Positions 23,978 through 37,700 of a DNA stretch of 64,000 nt are shown in pieces (the stretch's first letter is position 1; each line of letters begins with the position of its first letter). The translations under genes and the position numbers were made by a program. This DNA is from Spirometra erinaceieuropaei (taxonomy: Eukaryota; Platyhelminthes; Cestoda; Diphyllobothriidea; Diphyllobothriidae): positions 924,724 through 988,723 of the forward strand of contig CACRXP010000153.1 in NCBI GenBank assembly GCA_902702965.1, written 5' to 3'. Under the pieces are notes generated by a model. It saw only the letters and a list, made by a program, of their open reading frames with translations. It ran no database searches and was not told the origin of the DNA.

Positions 23978-24630
23978 TTATGACTCCACCGGTCGGGAAG
24001 TTAGAGTTATTTCTTCTAAAAATCGCGTTACACCTTCATACAAACTGGAAAAGGACAGGGGCGGCGTAGACATGGTAGTAGATAAGTGAATAGATAGTGA
24101 ATGAATTGCGAAAATTCTCATTGTAAAAGGCAATTTGGCGAGCATACGTCTGCTTTCGATAAATTCTCTTAAGGCCTGTGCATTTATATGGCTATTGAGG
24201 TAATGGATTAAAAGATACGGGCAAGTAGATAATCGAGGTATATGCGTACCGACGGGCCGGAGGCGCTCTACGTCGTGTTCGCTTATGCAACCATCCGCCT
24301 GAAATCTTTTCAAGCAGTCAGTCACTTGTGCTTCAGTCTCATCTGTACGGCCCTTCTCCTTCTCTGTCTTTCTGAACTTTTCCCGATCCGACTGAATTGA
24401 CCGTATTTTGTAATATAGTCTACCCTGTCCATCAAAACAACGCCAGTTCCCTTATCTGGCCTAGTTATCACAAAGTCTTTGTTCTGCCGGAGTTGCTTTA
24501 ACTTCTCAATGTGTGACTTCGTCAGCAAGCCCCGATATTTCTGACGACTGTTCAGGTATTGATAAGAGCAATTGACTAACAGACTTAAGATGTTGTACGC
24601 TCTCTGTCGAAACTGGCTGAAGGTCATGTG
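23978..24630 (-). pseudogene. PLE-type reverse transcriptase, N-terminal fragment
   Basis: On the minus strand 24627-24322 encodes LLTKSHIEKLKQLRQNKDFV, then ITRPDKGTGVVLMDRVDY, the region before the RT fingers in Penelope-like RTs. After a frameshift near 24325 it continues with DVERLRPVGTHIPRL. The palm and GIY-YIG domains are missing. DKGTGVVLMDRVDY differs from DKGRATVVMNRIDY in element B, so this is another family, perhaps the one behind the GIY-YIG relic at 1.9-2.5 kb. Confidence 0.75.
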
Positions 24631-24659
24631 TTTGATTCAGTCGGTTCTCGAATTGTGTT

Positions 24660-27300
24660 TCTAACTCTAGCTGATTGGGTTTCTGGCGAGGACAGCATAA
24701 CTTAGGACCCAGTGATAAGGCTTCAATGAATGATTTATTCAGTAAATGATTTATTATCGAAACGTGACTAAAATAGAGGATAAAATAAATTCAAGTAGAT
24801 CTAATTCTGATAATAGGCAACAGGATACGCAAATGTTAATAATTCAGTAAAATGCACGAATGAATGGAATAATGCGAAAAAATGCTACTCTACGTAAATT
24901 AAAATGGAAATAAGAGTATCAAAACAGTCAGATCTGGAAATAATAAACGATAACAGGGACCCAGCGGACGGGCGCGGCGGTAAGCGTCAATTCGTTTCCA
25001 CGTGATCGCGGATTCTAAAAAGAGGAAGAGGAACGGAAAAGTTCGTTCAAAACAATCGGCCGTTACACTGTACAGGGCCACTACAAATCCTCAAACCACA
25101 TAACCTGTCAACTGATTGTCCCTTCGGGTCGAAATGCGCTGCCGATCTTGGAGATCACAGAAGAAGACTTTAAAAAAAATCAGAAAGTTGCCAGTGCATT
25201 GTTTTGCTCACCAAACTCTCGACAAATTTGCCGCTGGCCTGATTATCTGTTTCACTCGACAGAATCGCGTAGTTATCCCTTTGCCATCAGCGGACGTCAA
25301 ATGAATCTGATCTAAATTGATTTATTATCCACGTCCTTTTAGAGAAATTGCACCGAAGCGGATTTGTGCGATTCCAGGTGGTTACTGTGTATGCGGCCCC
25401 GGAACGGGAGGATTTTTCGCGTTACATTCGGTCGGGACAACGGTGAAATAGCAGTGGTTCCTGTCAATTGCGATTGGCGAATTATCGACCAGTGCACTAA
25501 CTTGTTAATTTACGTCATATTCGTCGTCATGTGTGAAGTTGTCATCTGGGTCCCGCCATTCCTTATGGTGAGCAGGGTTTCCCTAGAAGGCAGCTCGATA
25601 TACCACTCCGTAAACTTCGTTTCTTTGATTCAAACGTCACAGCTTAAAGTTACCGAATTGAAGCGTCAGCAGTGAGACGAAGGAACGGGAGGTTTCTTCA
25701 GGGGGTTCAGTAGAGACCCTCACTGGTCCACGGAACCACATATTAAATAGAAGATTACAGTAAGGAGTAACTACGGCAAACTGGACCTACTTCACAAGAA
25801 AGTAGCTCCCTTTTGATTCACAGCCATCCCTCAAAACATCTGACAGTGGAGTGCAGCGTTAGGAGCGCTTCAACGCTGTGGATGTCAAACCAGTTAACCC
25901 TGTAGCCACCGTCTTGGCGGTCGTCAAGCAATTCGAGATGCCTCGCAAGACCGAAACCAACATACCTTCTTGGTGATGTCCTATAAAACCGTATGGTCAT
26001 CCCCGAAGCCGAAAAAGCCTCTTTTTAAAGTGGAATTCTGCTGGGGCAATCATAATATTACCAATGGACTCAAGGAGGTTAGCAGTTGTGCTTGGCAGGG
26101 TATGAATTTCAACTACCTAGTAGATAATCGGCAAACCTCCAGCCAAATAAACAAAAAGCATAGGAATAGGCCTTTTGGGGCAAACACACTGCTTCATCGT
26201 TGTGCGTGCGTGGTCACGTTTTCTTTTCGCCTTTGGTCCTGACCTCATTCTGCTTCCGGGTTCGGTAACGGTTATTTGTGCCTCACTTGCAAAGACCCCA
26301 CATTTTTACAAAAAACGAGTAATGCAGATTTCCAGTTTAGATATTTCACTAAATTACCCAGAGACATTAAGGGCCATATCCCTGCAGAAAAAGAAAAATG
26401 TACTCTTCGCTGATGGCAGAGGAGCGTATTCGATACTGATGCCGTCTGCAGGTTTGACCTGTTTGACGGTCTTTATTGTTTCAGTGTATAGTTCCACTCA
26501 ATAAACTATGTCAATGTCTAACAATCAATGATTTTTATTCACAAGAAAACTGACTCCGACTTCTGATCAGATTAATATGAATCATAAGAACTGTGTCTCA
26601 AACTCCCTCCTACTGGCCTATAAGAAACATAACAAATAAGAAAAGTCTGACTGGTTTCGAGGTTTCTGCCTGCCGTTTTCACAGGTTCCCTAATGCTTCA
26701 GGCATATGGCAGTGCTCTCCGCTACGTTTAACCGCTTCTGGTTTTCATAAATGCAGGCTCGCTATATTACTAAATTTTGAATTGCGAGGGGCTTGTTATC
26801 TACTATGGCGCTTCCTAAGACCTCTTTCTAAGGAATCGGAAACATTCGAAGCCTTCTCCTGAAACAAGGACCACATACTTTTAGGTGCTATTAACTAGTT
26901 AGCTAACTGATATTCATCCTCACCGATATTACTTGCAAGTTATTTTAATTTATGGGTATGGATGCCTTATTTTGCGACATCACAATGCCGTCTTTCACAG
27001 GGGTAACTGAGGAGATACGTGGAATCTATCTAATAGGTCACTTTGAATTCTTTCGTTATTTTTTGTGATGTTTGGTTTTGCTTTGTTAATATCTCAGAAA
27101 GACCACCTAAATTTTAACTAAGTGGTATTCAGTTAACCTGCTCCAGTCTGTCGAAACATCTGTCCATTCAACATATGCACTTGGCAACTATCCGATTTGT
27201 CTAGGAAAAAATGATCGAGCAATTAAACTACCGTGTTGGAATTCGTAGTAATTTTGACGAATACATTAACTCAAATGTTAACAACTCAAGGCCCTCGGTC
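24660..27300. other. No gene recognised
   Basis: AT-rich DNA. The longest open frames are about 90-109 codons and have no signature. Confidence 0.45.
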
Positions 27301-27302
27301 GA

Positions 27303-27410
27303 GACCCCGTAGCTCAGGTGGTTAGAACACTGGCTACAATAAACCATACTCTATACTTCGGGGGTTGAAATATCATCGTGACCGCCGAGTTTCCCCAATA
27401 AGGCATTCCG
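27303..27410 (+). repeat. tRNA-derived SINE family 2, copy 1
   Basis: An A-box-like GTAGCTCAGGTGGTTAGAAC is followed by a B-box-like GGGGGTTGAAATA, then a GACCGCCGAGTTTCCC tail. The same order is found at 29946-30170 (minus), 32650-32890 (minus) and 55050-55290 (plus). Confidence 0.65.
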
Positions 27411-27414
27411 TCAA

Positions 27415-28020
27415 AGATATTTGGCCACACACAGGTAATTGAGCTTGTTATTTGCTCTTATGCTTGGCGTGACCTGGCGTTTTGTAAAAGGCGGAATTCC
27501 CCACTTCTGGCACTCTATGTGTTCAGACTTGATCACTGTTCAACGGCGGTAAAGCACGGATCACACACAGCACTCGATGACCATGGACTAGAATAGGGAG
27601 GAATGCGAGGTCGGTTTACAAAGTCCAGGTAGCTAAAACTGGAATCAAACGCTGCAACTTCAGCTCCTCAAGTGCGTATAAGCCTTCCGTTGCTGACAGC
27701 CATGATGCGCTAGGATTCGCGTGATTGCAGCTTCCGACTAGTCCGGACAGGCATACACGCAGTCTCTAGGACGGCCAATCATAGGCTCCTACAAACTCCG
27801 AAATCGTCCAATAAACTCATCTAGTCGGCGCTGACTGACTTTCGCACGGCAATTGTTCACCCACGCCGCACCACTCCAGCGAACAGAGGCGCGTCCAGGT
27901 TTATAGCCTGCCGTCCGTCGGAAGCCCTGACAACCATCGAGCCTATATGCGGCGACAGTTCGACAGCCGTGACTGAAGATATCCACCGTAGGCTCCCAAC
28001 CAGAGTGGGAGCAAGGATTA
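27415..28020. other. No gene recognised
   Basis: Nothing could be assigned. A (TTTAG)n microsatellite sits at 28021-28040. Confidence 0.45.
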
Positions 28021-28039
28021 ATTTAGTTTAGTTTAGTTT

Positions 28040-28385
28040 AAAGTGATGGTGGACTTTCGCAGTATCTGCCGCACTCTCTCCCCCGTCCCAACTGGACCCG
28101 GTGTCAAGACAGAGTCAAGGGAAGACCAGAGGCGGAGGTGGCTGGTGTGACGAAAGCCCGCACCTAGGCGTACAACCGCACCGTCTGGTTCACAACGAAC
28201 ACTCACCAGGATTTTACACAAGAACAAATGGGGGGGGGGGGCGGCACAGATCCCAACTCGTGCGGCTTGAGCCTGCAACTGAGTCTGTTGCCACACCCCA
28301 ATAGTGGCATTTCTTATGGGTGCGCATTCTCGAGAACGCCTGCGGGACTCCGATTTAGCCCTCTGCATCGGTCCAGCGCATCTAC
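28040..28385 (+). repeat. R1 dispersed repeat, copy D
   Basis: It contains GGACTTTCGCAG, ACTCTCTCCCCCGTCC, GACCCGGTGTCAAGACAGAG, CACCTAGGCGTACAACC, ACCAGGATTTTACAC and AATAGTGGCATTTCTTATGG. A G10 run lies near 28230. Confidence 0.8.
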
Positions 28386-28389
28386 TGTG

Positions 28390-29940
28390 TGACCTGTTTT
28401 ACGGACAAACAGAGCTTCTGTAGAGAATACGCAACTCCTGTGGCTGTGTTTCCCCTTCTCCCCTAAACGGGATTGGACCGTGACTACTGTGGTGGCTAGG
28501 GGACATCCACTACTAGGGTCGCTACGAGCGTACGGGATCCATAGATGATATCCTGGAGGACATAATAAGAGTCAGTCCCGGGAAGACTCTGTTCGGACTT
28601 AACGAAAGCATTTGACGTTTCACGTAGCTTCTTATATGTCAACCTAAGAGTAATTGGGACTCGGAGAAATGTAGAGGTATGTTTTCGAGTGCGAGTTCTA
28701 GACATAAATGACACTTACTTGTCCGGATTTTCTCATCTGTCGAAGAAATTAATCGAATATGATCAAGCAAACAGGATAAACCTCTTTAATCCATGGTAAA
28801 ACTTGGCCTCCGTCTGATGATGACAGAAGTCGCTGTTTGGTGGTTCGACTCTGGATCAAGTCACTTCATATTCCTCGGACGTCGAACAACGCTTACGACG
28901 GAGTCGTACGCCATGCAGTGGGAGGTGTTCGGCCAGAAATTGCGTGGCTGGTTGTTAGGAAAGGTCCTAGCCCCCTAGCATGACAATGCTAAGCCGCAAA
29001 TGACAATAACGACCCCACAAAAACCCTCTCCAGAAGGGTATCGGGGTCCCGCTTAGTCTACCATCGCTCCCATACTTTGCGCCAACAGACTTTGTCTATG
29101 CTTCGCTTTCTGAACTGCCTATCGAAAGCAGTCTCGAAAACAGGAATGCACTGGAACTGTCTTCCAGCAATCTCTTGATTCTAACAACTATTGTGTTTAT
29201 ACAAATCCCTTTATAAACAGGTATCATGTTGACAAGACTTGGCTTAATGCTTTCATTTACAATAACAGTGCTGAATATCGACCTAATCACTTTATTTCAG
29301 GGCAAACTGATTGAAACTGTGGGATCTGCGCACAGGATCTATAATCGCATTTACTTCATTGTCGCGAATTCAGGCGGCGAAAAAACGTGGTAAAACTCGG
29401 AACGGAGACGGATCGTCATCCCTGGAAAAAAAGGCGTCCAATTCTCCGACCTTAGATAAACGGTCACTCAAGATTGTTATGGAAAACGGAAGCGGTGTAG
29501 GGTCACGGCCTAGGGTGAAGAGAAGACTTTTCTACGCAATGAACAGCAGGCCAAGCCGGCGGTGACATACACGCGCGAAATCAGACAGCCTACCAACTGA
29601 GGCTTTGCACGCGCGTTCGGCCCAACCAGTGGCCGGTCGAACAATCGATATTTTTCGGCGAGAGGATTCTCGCGCACGCAACGGTCAATCCACGACCGAC
29701 ACGCCATAGGCCAAAATATTCTAAAACGTTCTCCACGATTGGCACGCCACAGGTCGGAATGTCCCAGAACGCTCAGCGCCTCAAATAACTAAGGCGTCTT
29801 TTGGGGGAGTTCAAAAAACTGTGTTTTTGCATGCTGTGAGTATAAAGTGGTTGTTCGCAGAACACGCTGTCCTCCTCTTCGATCTACAAAGGTATCAACA
29901 AAATTAAGTGTACGGAGAGGTGTTTTGATGGGGTTGAAAA
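28390..29940. other. No gene recognised
   Basis: Several open frames of 60-84 codons lie here, including a basic one at 29311-29565. None shows a known motif. Confidence 0.4.
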
Positions 29941-29945
29941 GTCTG

Positions 29946-30170
29946 AGGTACCAACTCTTTGTAAGAAACTCGACGACCTCGGAGGGATTAGGTTGAGCAT
30001 AGTCAAGGCCCCAACTACCTGAGCTATGAGGCTCCATTCGAGTGCCACAAGTTTCTCCCAGTGAAACTAGGCTGCTCGCCCATTCTATGCCAACCTGTGG
30101 AATTCGCCAATTTAATACTGCAGCCTGATTGTCAGAGCAGGATTTTCTACTCTAAAACTCTAGGATCCAG
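29946..30170 (-). repeat. tRNA-derived SINE family 2, copy 2
   Basis: On the minus strand the order is a leader with AATCCTGCTCTGACAATCAG, a head CTCATAGCTCAGGTAGTTGG, then CCGAGGTCGTCGAGTTTCTT. All three blocks match the copies in the LAP introns. Confidence 0.7.
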
Positions 30171-30179
30171 CCAGACTGA

Positions 30180-30840
30180 AGAAATAAATAAATGAGTCAG
30201 GTAGTTTCCTTAATGACTAATATCTTTGGAACTATAAAATGACAAGATCTGGTTTTGTATGGGTCCATATTTAGATAAATCGTATAGGGAATCTGATTAT
30301 TATCTACCAGGACAAAGTTCCTGTTTCCCTATCATTGAGTGACCCTAAAATTCCTCACCAAAGGAATGACTTGAAGTCATCTTCAATCACAGAATATCTA
30401 ACATGTAAAAGTCTTCAGGACTTAATAGATGAACTTGGAGAGATTCTTTGACACAAGCATTCCCAGGTTCTGTCTGGAAGTTTATACGTTGATCTAAGAT
30501 AAAACTCACTGACGAGCTGAATTCCCTGAAACTAAATCACGCAGCGGTACAAAATCAGTGAAACACACGTGCTTGGGCTCTTAGCTAGCACCTTTGCTGC
30601 TAGTATGACAAACAACTCCGTACATACAAATTATTAACTGAACATGAACAGAATGGGAATACAACGCGTTTAGTTCACCGAGACCAAGGCATTTCAGGCC
30701 AGTAATGCATGTCAGCTGTCGAACCGAACTTGAGAAAGTTCATGCCCAACAATTTACAGCACTAGTTTTCGGGTAAACCAGAAAGCTTAACATAAAACTG
30801 CAGTATCCAACGCAAATCACACTGGGAACTGGGGAAAATA
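30180..30840. other. No gene recognised
   Basis: AT-rich, no signature seen. Confidence 0.45.
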
Positions 30841-30844
30841 CAGA

Positions 30845-31075
30845 CAGTTCGAGCGTCGATTTCGACGATGTCCACCGTGTGCTCCACAGCAGGGTGAGAG
30901 CGGGGGCGATGACTTGTGCATGAGTTTGTTTATGGTAATGGCGGACTTTCGCAGCATTTACCTCACTCTCTCCTCCCCCTCCCCTCCTGGGCCCGCTGCC
31001 AAAACAGAGTCAAGAAGATCGGAGATAAGACAGGGCGCAGGTAGTTGGCGCGACCGGTGCCACCCCTAGGCGTGT
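30845..31075 (+). repeat. R1 dispersed repeat, copy E (3' truncated)
   Basis: It starts at GACAGTTCGAGCGTCG and follows the family through GTGCTCCACAGCAGGGTGAG, CTCACTCTCTCC and CCCTAGGCGTGTCAT, where it ends about 650 bases upstream of the LAP-1 TATA-like site. Confidence 0.8.
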
Positions 31076-31079
31076 CATT

Positions 31080-31720
31080 TCACTCGTTGGGGGACATACT
31101 AATGAGCCCATGCAGCGATACAAAATCGATGAAACAGGTGCCTGGGCTTCTAGCCAGTACTCGGTCCCAGAGTGCGGTAAATAAATCCACAGTGTTTGTT
31201 GAAGGTCGCCAGAATATGAGGAATTTTTCTACGGACAGCAATGTCCATATTTCACCCGCATCTATTGATTGCGCCCTCACTAATAAAAAGCCGGCTTGTC
31301 ATGATGATTGGATTAACCAAGCTTATCCTTCATGTCAGCCTGGTCTTACTGACATGCTGCAGTAATGCCTCCTATCATTATCCTCGTCATTATTATTACA
31401 ATCGTCATCACCATCATCATAACTCCCACCACTACCAACATCATCGTTACCATTATACTGGTGCGCTGAGCTCGGTGGAATTTTCATTAACTTCCTCTTT
31501 CTAGTAAATCTGGAGTGTCAAAGTGTCCTCTTGCGTCCTGACTCTGAAACCCACTTTTCCCTGTAGAACTATGTACTACAGAAACCACATCGTAGGCTTC
31601 ATGCCCCACCCGCCTAAAAGCGACTAACCCGAAGGCTTTCCTGCGCATCCGACTGCAACAGCACAGCGCTTATTGGATACAGCGGAGATGCCAGAATTTA
31701 GGCCCTGCAACTAGCGTAAC
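31080..31720. other. LAP-1 upstream region; no gene recognised
   Basis: An ATC/ATT-rich trinucleotide stretch lies at about 31375-31455. Nothing else is recognised. Confidence 0.45.
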
Positions 31721-31724
31721 CACA

Positions 31725-31733
31725 CATATATAG
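31725..31733 (+). promoter_or_regulatory. TATA-like box upstream of LAP-1
   Basis: CATATATAG lies about 60 bases before the LAP-1 start codon. A similar CATATAAAT lies about 40 bases before the LAP-2 start. The shared position supports a core promoter, but a chance AT-rich match cannot be excluded. Confidence 0.4.
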
Positions 31734-31793
31734 AGGTTCAGTTAAAGGTCGCGATGACAGCGTTAACCACGACAGCTGAGTACAGGCGCGGCC

Positions 31794-34700
31794 ATGTTGC
31801 CGTTGATCCTTTTACTAGCATTGACATGGCGGTGTAGCGGAGAGGTCAGTGAGGACCCAGTACCAGATATTCGAAAAACTCTCAAGACTGCTACAACCAG
31901 CGACATACTGTCTGCCAACTATGATGTTGTGATATTCCTAAACGATGACATCTTCAATCTGCAGAACGAGTTTAAGGACATCGGTGAAGCTCTCGTGCAA
32001 TACAATGGGGTAGGTCATCAGTGATGAATGAGAAATATCCTCTATAATTTTCCCCCAAAACAGAGAACATACTAAACAGGGCTTGCTCTTCTATGCTTTC
32101 TTGTTTAAAATGCTAAACATTGCATTTAAAAAAATCTACCAGATTGCGCGCTACAGACTTTTTATAGTCTGTATAAAGGAGAGTAACTCGGCGTGCGATC
32201 TTTTTTTTCATTTGTCTAGCCAAAACCTGACGGTAGATCTTACGTAGTACCTATCCCGCCAACGGTCCTTTTTCATGAAGGTTCTTCGTCTGTCGTCTCC
32301 GTCTAGTCGTCTTAGGAGAAACGAAATTTGGAATTATTATACTGATTCGTAAAACTAGCCAATTAAGCAACAATTCTGACGATGAGGAGTCCACGTGCAA
32401 CATGCGATCTTATTTTATTAAATTTTAGATTTTTCCTCCCTGGTGAATCAGCGGCCATTCTGTCAGATGAAGCCTTCATCACAAATATCCATATTTTTTA
32501 AGGTTTTCGCCTCGAACTTCGAATTTAAGGGAAACAAACAAAAGGTGCTATCAAGTCGTGTAGATAAGGTTGGATTAGCAACGATTATTGTGTTGCAGAC
32601 ATTGTGCGATTTTAAAGGTGATTTTGGAAGATTTGAATAATCCAAGTGATTGCCCATCTACAAAGAATTCGGCGACCTCGTTTAGGATCGAACCTAAGAC
32701 AAAGAAGAAAGGGCTTTATTAAAGCCAAAATTCCAACCACCCGCGTTATGTGACTATGAGCAAGAGCCGTGAGTTGACTGAGAGTTGAGTCAAGTTGTCC
32801 ACTCAATCTACCACATCCTGTGGAATCTACTAGTTCTGATACAGTTGGATGGCTGTCCAAACAGATTCTACTGAATGAACAGTTTAGCACTAACCGGATG
32901 AATATCAGGGTAAAATTTATAACAGATGCTGTACCGAAGACACTCCAGGGAGTTTTTTACGACTGGGTCCGTTGAATTGCGTATTTTACAGGAAACCTTT
33001 TAACCCCCTATAACGCAAATGCACTTTTTTTCTTAGCAATCTTTGCCTATTTGCTTCTAGGTACTAAACTGATAAATGCATTCTTAATCGAAAATTCATC
33101 TTTTTTAGCTGGACTCCACAACTCCAAACAAGATGCAAGTTGTCCCATTCTTAAAGCATCCGAATAAGAGAATGGTAAGGAAAATACATTCGCGGGTGCT
33201 ACTTTAGTTTTAAGTAGTAAACTTCAGGACTGCCTGAATTCTAATTAATAATTGGCTTATGAAACTTGAAAAATTGCAACTTTCTGCCAATCCGGGCCTA
33301 TATCGGTCCGATTCTGCACTTAAATATACCCTCCACCTCACTTTCCAGATATTTGCTCCCACGGGTCGGCTAAACACAGATATCTCCGACAGTCGACAGA
33401 TCTACAGAACAGCCCAGGATGCAGCGAAGCTGTAAGTCACTCCGGTCCATTCGGTTCCCATATCATCCGACTTTCATAAAAAGCACTGTCTGTCCTGAAA
33501 TCGAATCATATTACTTCGGGAATTCGCAGTTTTTATCCTCGTTTGATCTTTATAATTGCATGATAAGTGCCTGTCAGCCTGTTTGAAACTCGTATCCTGT
33601 TGAAAATCAATTGTTGCCAATTTTGTGTGAATTTTTTGACTTTATTTTTTGCAGCGCTTTCTCCCTTAACCTCCGAAGGCCGTTGTTTGTGTTGGGTCCG
33701 CTGGAGTCCTCGAAAAAGGCAAACCACACGTGGATGAAGGCCGATTACCCAAAACTCCTTATGACTTTGGGCGCCCTACAAGGTTATTACACGGTACGCC
33801 AAAGAAAAAATCCAACCATTATTTTCCGTCAACAGCAGGAAGCTCTAGCTTGTTAATATGAAAGGAAATGGGATTGAAAAGCCTAGAATTACAAGAAAAC
33901 TCGGCAGCGTTCATTCATCGCATAAAATTCTAAAAATGTTTTCAATTTTCAGTATATTAGCCGTGTCCTGGGTGGCCAATCATTCAAATGACCTGCCTAT
34001 TTGTATCTCTGCAGTCTACCTCCTCAGAAAAGGATTGTTATTTAAGTACTTTACACAATAAAACGAACAGGGCATTTAGCTAGAAGGGAGACCGAATTCT
34101 GTACCAGTGGACACTACCACATACGATTCTACAGAAAAATACCTGACTTACAGTATATCTTTATATGGATGCTTGTTTTCATGAATTTAGGCCCACGTCA
34201 AGCATCAGCCACAATACAGTTCGCAACCCAAGTACAACGGCCCCGGAGTGGTCTGGACCGATGACAAATTCCTGAAAATATCTGGATCAGTTTCATGCGT
34301 TGTACCTTAAAGAGCATGACTGCGTCGGAGCGTTAAGAGTAAAGTATTCAGGAAATTAAGTAAAGACCACACGTGCAGCCCTGTTTGACAGAGCGCTATC
34401 ACATTAACTAGTGATTTCTTACAGTTGACCGTGTAAGATGGGGTCTTAGCTTGGACGTAAAAACTGAATGACGTAAACCTGAATGAATCAGGTCAATGAG
34501 CCGTATTTATCGTTTGTGATGCTGGCTTTCCAATATTGCATTACAGTGAACTTTTCCTGGAACAGATTCAAACCTGTGATGGCTAGATTCCGAGTTAAGA
34601 ACTCTTCAACCGTGCCAGACTAGGCTTTTTGACACTTAACGGGCCTGAAAGTCGCATTTCAACAGTTCGCATGGTCGAAAAGGATTTTCACTTGATTAAT

Positions 34701-37700
34701 TTGAAAAGTAGAACGAGCTGGAAATTTATCTGGAAGATGACCCATTCTCTGTAAAAGTTCATTTCTTCATATATTCCTATGCCGAACCACCGGATCGACA
34801 ATTTAATTTCACATGACTGTTTTTTCCTATATTTAGCCGTATATCAAGCGCCAACTTGGCTACGACCCGCAAACCAAGTACGATGTTCTCGGAATTGTTG
34901 GAGCCGACGAGGAATTTATCAAAATAGCTGGATCAATTGAAATGGCCCGCATAGTCCATCGTGACACGTGCGCCTCGGATCCCGAAAGGATGGCTGCCCC
35001 GTCGATCCAGGAATACTACAATCGGGAATTCAAAAACGACACCGTCAAGGCATACTACCATAAACTGGATGCTGAAAGATGGCCACTGTGTGTGGCAGTC
35101 AACAGAGCCGTTGAGGGTCAGTTGAGTACTTCTCCACGAAATGCAAAGTTTTGCGCCTTGTTAATTGACACAGTTTAATAGCGCTGTACTGTGCTCTGTG
35201 AAAGGCAACAGGGCTTCCAACAAGAGTCTAGTTATTTTTCCATGCAGGAGTTAAGCTCATGTACTTTAAATCTAGTTGATGACATTCCATTTACTTCGTA
35301 AGGTGTGGAGAAATACGAGGGACGGGTAATTAACCTCGAGTATGTGAGCGACGACTTCAACGACACGGCAGACGACACCATCCTATTTGTCGGCAAGGGC
35401 ATCACCTATGATACCGGTGGTTCAGAGCTCAAAACCGGTGGCATGATGAAGTACATGCGCAAGGATAAGTGCGGGGCCACCTCCATCGCGGGTTTCTTCA
35501 AGGCCTTGGATCTCCTAAAACCGAAACACTTTAAGGCGAAGGCATACTTGGCCTTCGTACGCAATGGGATTGGTGCGAACGCCTACGTCTATGACGAGAT
35601 AATCACCACAAAGGCGGGAATCCGCACTCGTATCGGCGCTCCGGACGCTGAGGGCAGGAACGTCATGACAGACATGTTTTATGATGCGGTCCAGGATGTA
35701 AGCGCCCCTATGCCATCCTTGTTATTAGCCTGTTCATACGCCTCTGTAACGGCTTTTTTTCCGTCCTATTTGTGTCCATTATGTGTACCGCCTGCATTTT
35801 ATACAAATTACCTCCAATAGCGTAACAAAATTTTATATTCTGGATAAAATTAAGTAGGTGTGGAGTTGATGTCTTTTCTCGTTTGGAAATTGTTGTCAAT
35901 GTTTCTGCATGCAGTGGAAGTTTTAGGCAAAAATTTGGGTAGGGTCCCTGTTGGTAGCCCTCCCGGCTAATTGCTCTACACATTGCTTACTACAACATTC
36001 GCGTCTAGCACACAGCTACTGCTTCAATTTCTAACATACATGTGACCTTAGTGGCAATAAATTATTATTTTCGGAAAATCAGGAACGTCCAACCCAATCT
36101 GGAACAAGGATGCATTCATTCCGCAGACCGTACTCAGTATCCACGCTCGTTTTTATATCTTTCTTTCATTTTTCGCCATATTTAATTTTGACTACGACTT
36201 TAGCAGGGACATCAACTCGGGGGATACACTATAAACATCATTGACGTTTGCACACAAGTGCCCCATCCGTATATCTCCCATTACCACCGGCCCCGTAAGA
36301 TAGGTAGCCGGGCGATTTCAGTACCGGGAGGGCTACCTACAGGGATCTTACCAAAAATTGTTTCTTTTGGCTAATAGGCCAGAAACGGCCATCCCAGTCT
36401 CCTTTGCCTTTCTCGTGGCATGGCTGTTCATTGATTCGGTTGCGAAACGTGCTCTTCCCATTGCGCTCTGGGGTTCACTTTAGGGCCCTCGCAGTCAGTT
36501 GCATAACGACCAATAATGATAGAGAAAGAAGACTGATACAGCCAAGGGAGACAGCGATGTACATTTTTTTACTTCTTAACCGCTCGGATATTTTCTGGTC
36601 TTAAAGTTCTCTTTCTTTTGTTCTTTTTCCAAAAAGGCAGAAAATGCAACCCATCCACATATTTATACGATTGCAACACTAACGGGAGCTGTTGGAAGGG
36701 CCTTCAAACATTTCACGGTAAGGAGAAGAATAACAGTCATTTCCAAGTATAAACAATCAGGCCTAGTTCATGCATTTATTCGTCTCTTCATTCAGACACT
36801 GGTTGAGATGCAGAAACCGTATGGAGGCAGTTTCAGACTGTTTTCTTTTTCATGCTCCAGCATCTGACTTCGTTGAAGTGAAAAGGCGCCTCAGTCAAGC
36901 TGCTTAATTTTTTTCTCTTTCAGGCAATGCTAGGTAACGGGCCCTCACGTAGAATGAAAAACACAGACATCATGGAAACGGCGGGCTACAATATCGCCGA
37001 CTTCGTTGAGGTAAAATAATCTTTCGGAATTAAAGTCACCATATCGTAAGGTGTAACAGCAGCAGGTTTTGAAAATTACAAACTCTAAATGCAAACCAGG
37101 TTTGGTTGGTTTGTAGAAATCAACCCAGTGCTGAAGCATTCATTACCAACTTCCAAAACTGCGACATTTTGAAAAAGAACCTTTTTTCCACATTTCATAA
37201 AGAAAAACACTCTTCGCAAAGAGGACTACGAGGTTAACCGACCCGCAACAGATGATGAGTTTGATCTCCTGCAGTTCAACAACGCTCCGGAAACCGCCAA
37301 GTACAGAGGCTTTCAATTGCCGGCAGGCTTTATGGCAGTCGGAGCTGGTCTGGATGATGTAGGTCCCCGAAAAGACGCTCACAGACATGTATTTTTTCAA
37401 TGGCGAAGTTCAGATTGTCACTTCGGACCTTTAAATTAGGATTTTAAAACTTTGCAGATTAGCTTCTTTAGAGTAAATACTATCATTTACTGTCGCGATT
37501 CGGAGGTACTATTCACGTCCAGTTTCATCAGTACATAAAAATCAAGTAATTTATTCTCGTGATCCCATGTCCGAACTGAGCCACTTAATCTGAGGCAAAG
37601 TCCTTAAGCCCAGGCAATGCTGATACAACCAGCAGTTAGATTTTCTCTTATTTTGTACATTTTTCGCCTACATATGCTATTTTAACGATTGCACTTTGAT

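Noticed and set aside
27303..27375. Possible tRNA gene
   Set aside because: The A-box-like part is strong, but the acceptor stem does not pair and the same block recurs inside a larger repeat at three other places.
34191..34309. Use of this segment as the regular fifth exon of LAP-1
   Set aside because: It ends in TAA before the catalytic domain, while 34837-35116 restores phase and matches LAP-2 exon 5 exactly in length.
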